Source: Aquisalimonas sp. | GTDB lineage: Bacteria > Pseudomonadota > Gammaproteobacteria > Nitrococcales > Aquisalimonadaceae | Assembly: GCA_007133445.1 (NCBI GenBank) | Contig: SLMR01000106.1 | Location: 1 to 5,183 of the forward strand | Direction: 5' to 3' | DNA length: 5,183 nt | Shown: one piece after another, positions 5,051 through 5,183 of the stretch | How positions within the stretch are numbered: the stretch's first letter is position 1 | How the letters are laid out: the number at the start of each line of letters is the position of its first letter | The notes under the pieces: model-generated | What the model saw: the letters and a program-made list of their open reading frames with translations, nothing else | Databases searched by the model: none | Told to the model about the DNA's origin: nothing | Position numbers and translations under genes: made by a program

Positions 5051-5101
5051 ATCTACCACGCTTCCAGTCCATCCCCGGCACTGTCAACAAGGAGCCAACC
5101 A

Positions 5102-5183
5102 TTGAGCATCGTCATAATCGGCACCGGCCTCGGCGGCTATAACACCGCGAAAGAACTGCGCAAGCACGACACCGAAACCCCGC
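5102..5183 (+). CDS. Rubredoxin-NAD+ reductase-like FAD flavoprotein (5' end only)
   Basis: Only 27 codons are inside the window: MSIVIIGTGLGGYNTAKELR then KHDTETP. The GTGLGGYNTAKELR stretch is the N-terminal GxGxxG dinucleotide (FAD) fold. The combination IVIIGTGLxGYNxAxExRKxDxETP strongly recalls rubredoxin reductases (AlkT/RubB type), which pass electrons from NADH to rubredoxin in the cytosol. The start is a TTG with AAGGAG (5089-5094) 7 nt upstream, and it puts the FAD motif at the usual distance from the N terminus. A different member of the NAD(P)/FAD-dependent oxidoreductase superfamily is possible because the diagnostic C-terminal part is missing. It is separated from pncB by the repeat region and is probably a separate transcription unit. 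Confidence 0.8.
   Translation, partial: MSIVIIGTGLGGYNTAKELRKHDTETP

Larger units (their letters stand above)
4717..5101. other. 385-bp non-coding repeat region
   Basis: No credible gene lies here. It contains an inverted REP (4755-4777), an abutting array of eight 20-bp units (4777-4936), a pair of imperfect 20-bp direct repeats (4943-4962 and 4995-5014), and a second REP (5028-5050). Several reading frames are open on both strands, but this follows from the GC-rich, stop-free repeat units. No intrinsic terminator with a T tract is visible after pncB, and no convincing promoter before the final gene. Confidence 0.8.

Noticed and set aside
4713..5142. Three overlapping plus-strand open frames over the repeat region
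   Set aside because: All three frames stay open because the 20-bp unit contains no stop in any frame. The products are repeats of Arg/Gly/Pro/Ser with no plausible start site, and the REPs are read through.

Overview
The window looks like a GC-rich Gammaproteobacterium. It encodes an LpxR-type outer-membrane lipid A deacylase, which implies a Gram-negative envelope, and an SDR protein that resembles Escherichia coli YbbO along its whole length. Genus cannot be fixed from the sequence alone.

Layout. Bases 1-191 are a repeat cluster, with nothing recognisable in 1-38. A small FmdB-type zinc-ribbon gene lies on the minus strand (184-501). Bases 502-785 form a divergent intergenic region holding the fmdB-type promoter and a second repeat cluster. 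Four plus-strand genes follow and are probably one transcription unit: a DUF1614 membrane protein (786-1433), a YbbO-like short-chain dehydrogenase (1487-2359), an LpxR-family lipid A deacylase (2356-3339, overlapping the SDR by 4 bp as ATGA) and nicotinate phosphoribosyltransferase PncB (3370-4716, TTG start). A 385-bp non-coding stretch (4717-5101) holds two palindromic repeats that bracket an array of eight 20-bp units. The window ends inside a rubredoxin-NAD+ reductase-like gene (5102 onward, TTG start).

How the genes relate. SDR and LpxR look translationally coupled and may both concern envelope lipids or lipid-derived aldehydes; that link is inference. PncB salvages nicotinate into the NAD(P) pool that the SDR and the downstream flavoprotein would use, but the grouping may be incidental.

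The most distinctive content is the repeat family. An 18-bp palindrome (GGTGCATCTTGATGCACC) preceded by GTAG occurs seven times. This has the form of REP sequences, and head-to-head pairs make REPIN-like elements of 91-92 bp. The two clusters around the zinc-ribbon gene are mirror images: each reads outward as REP, spacer, REP, spacer, inverted REP. The TAG of one remnant's GTAG is the stop codon of the zinc-ribbon gene. The DUF1614 gene appears to use an ATT start codon.
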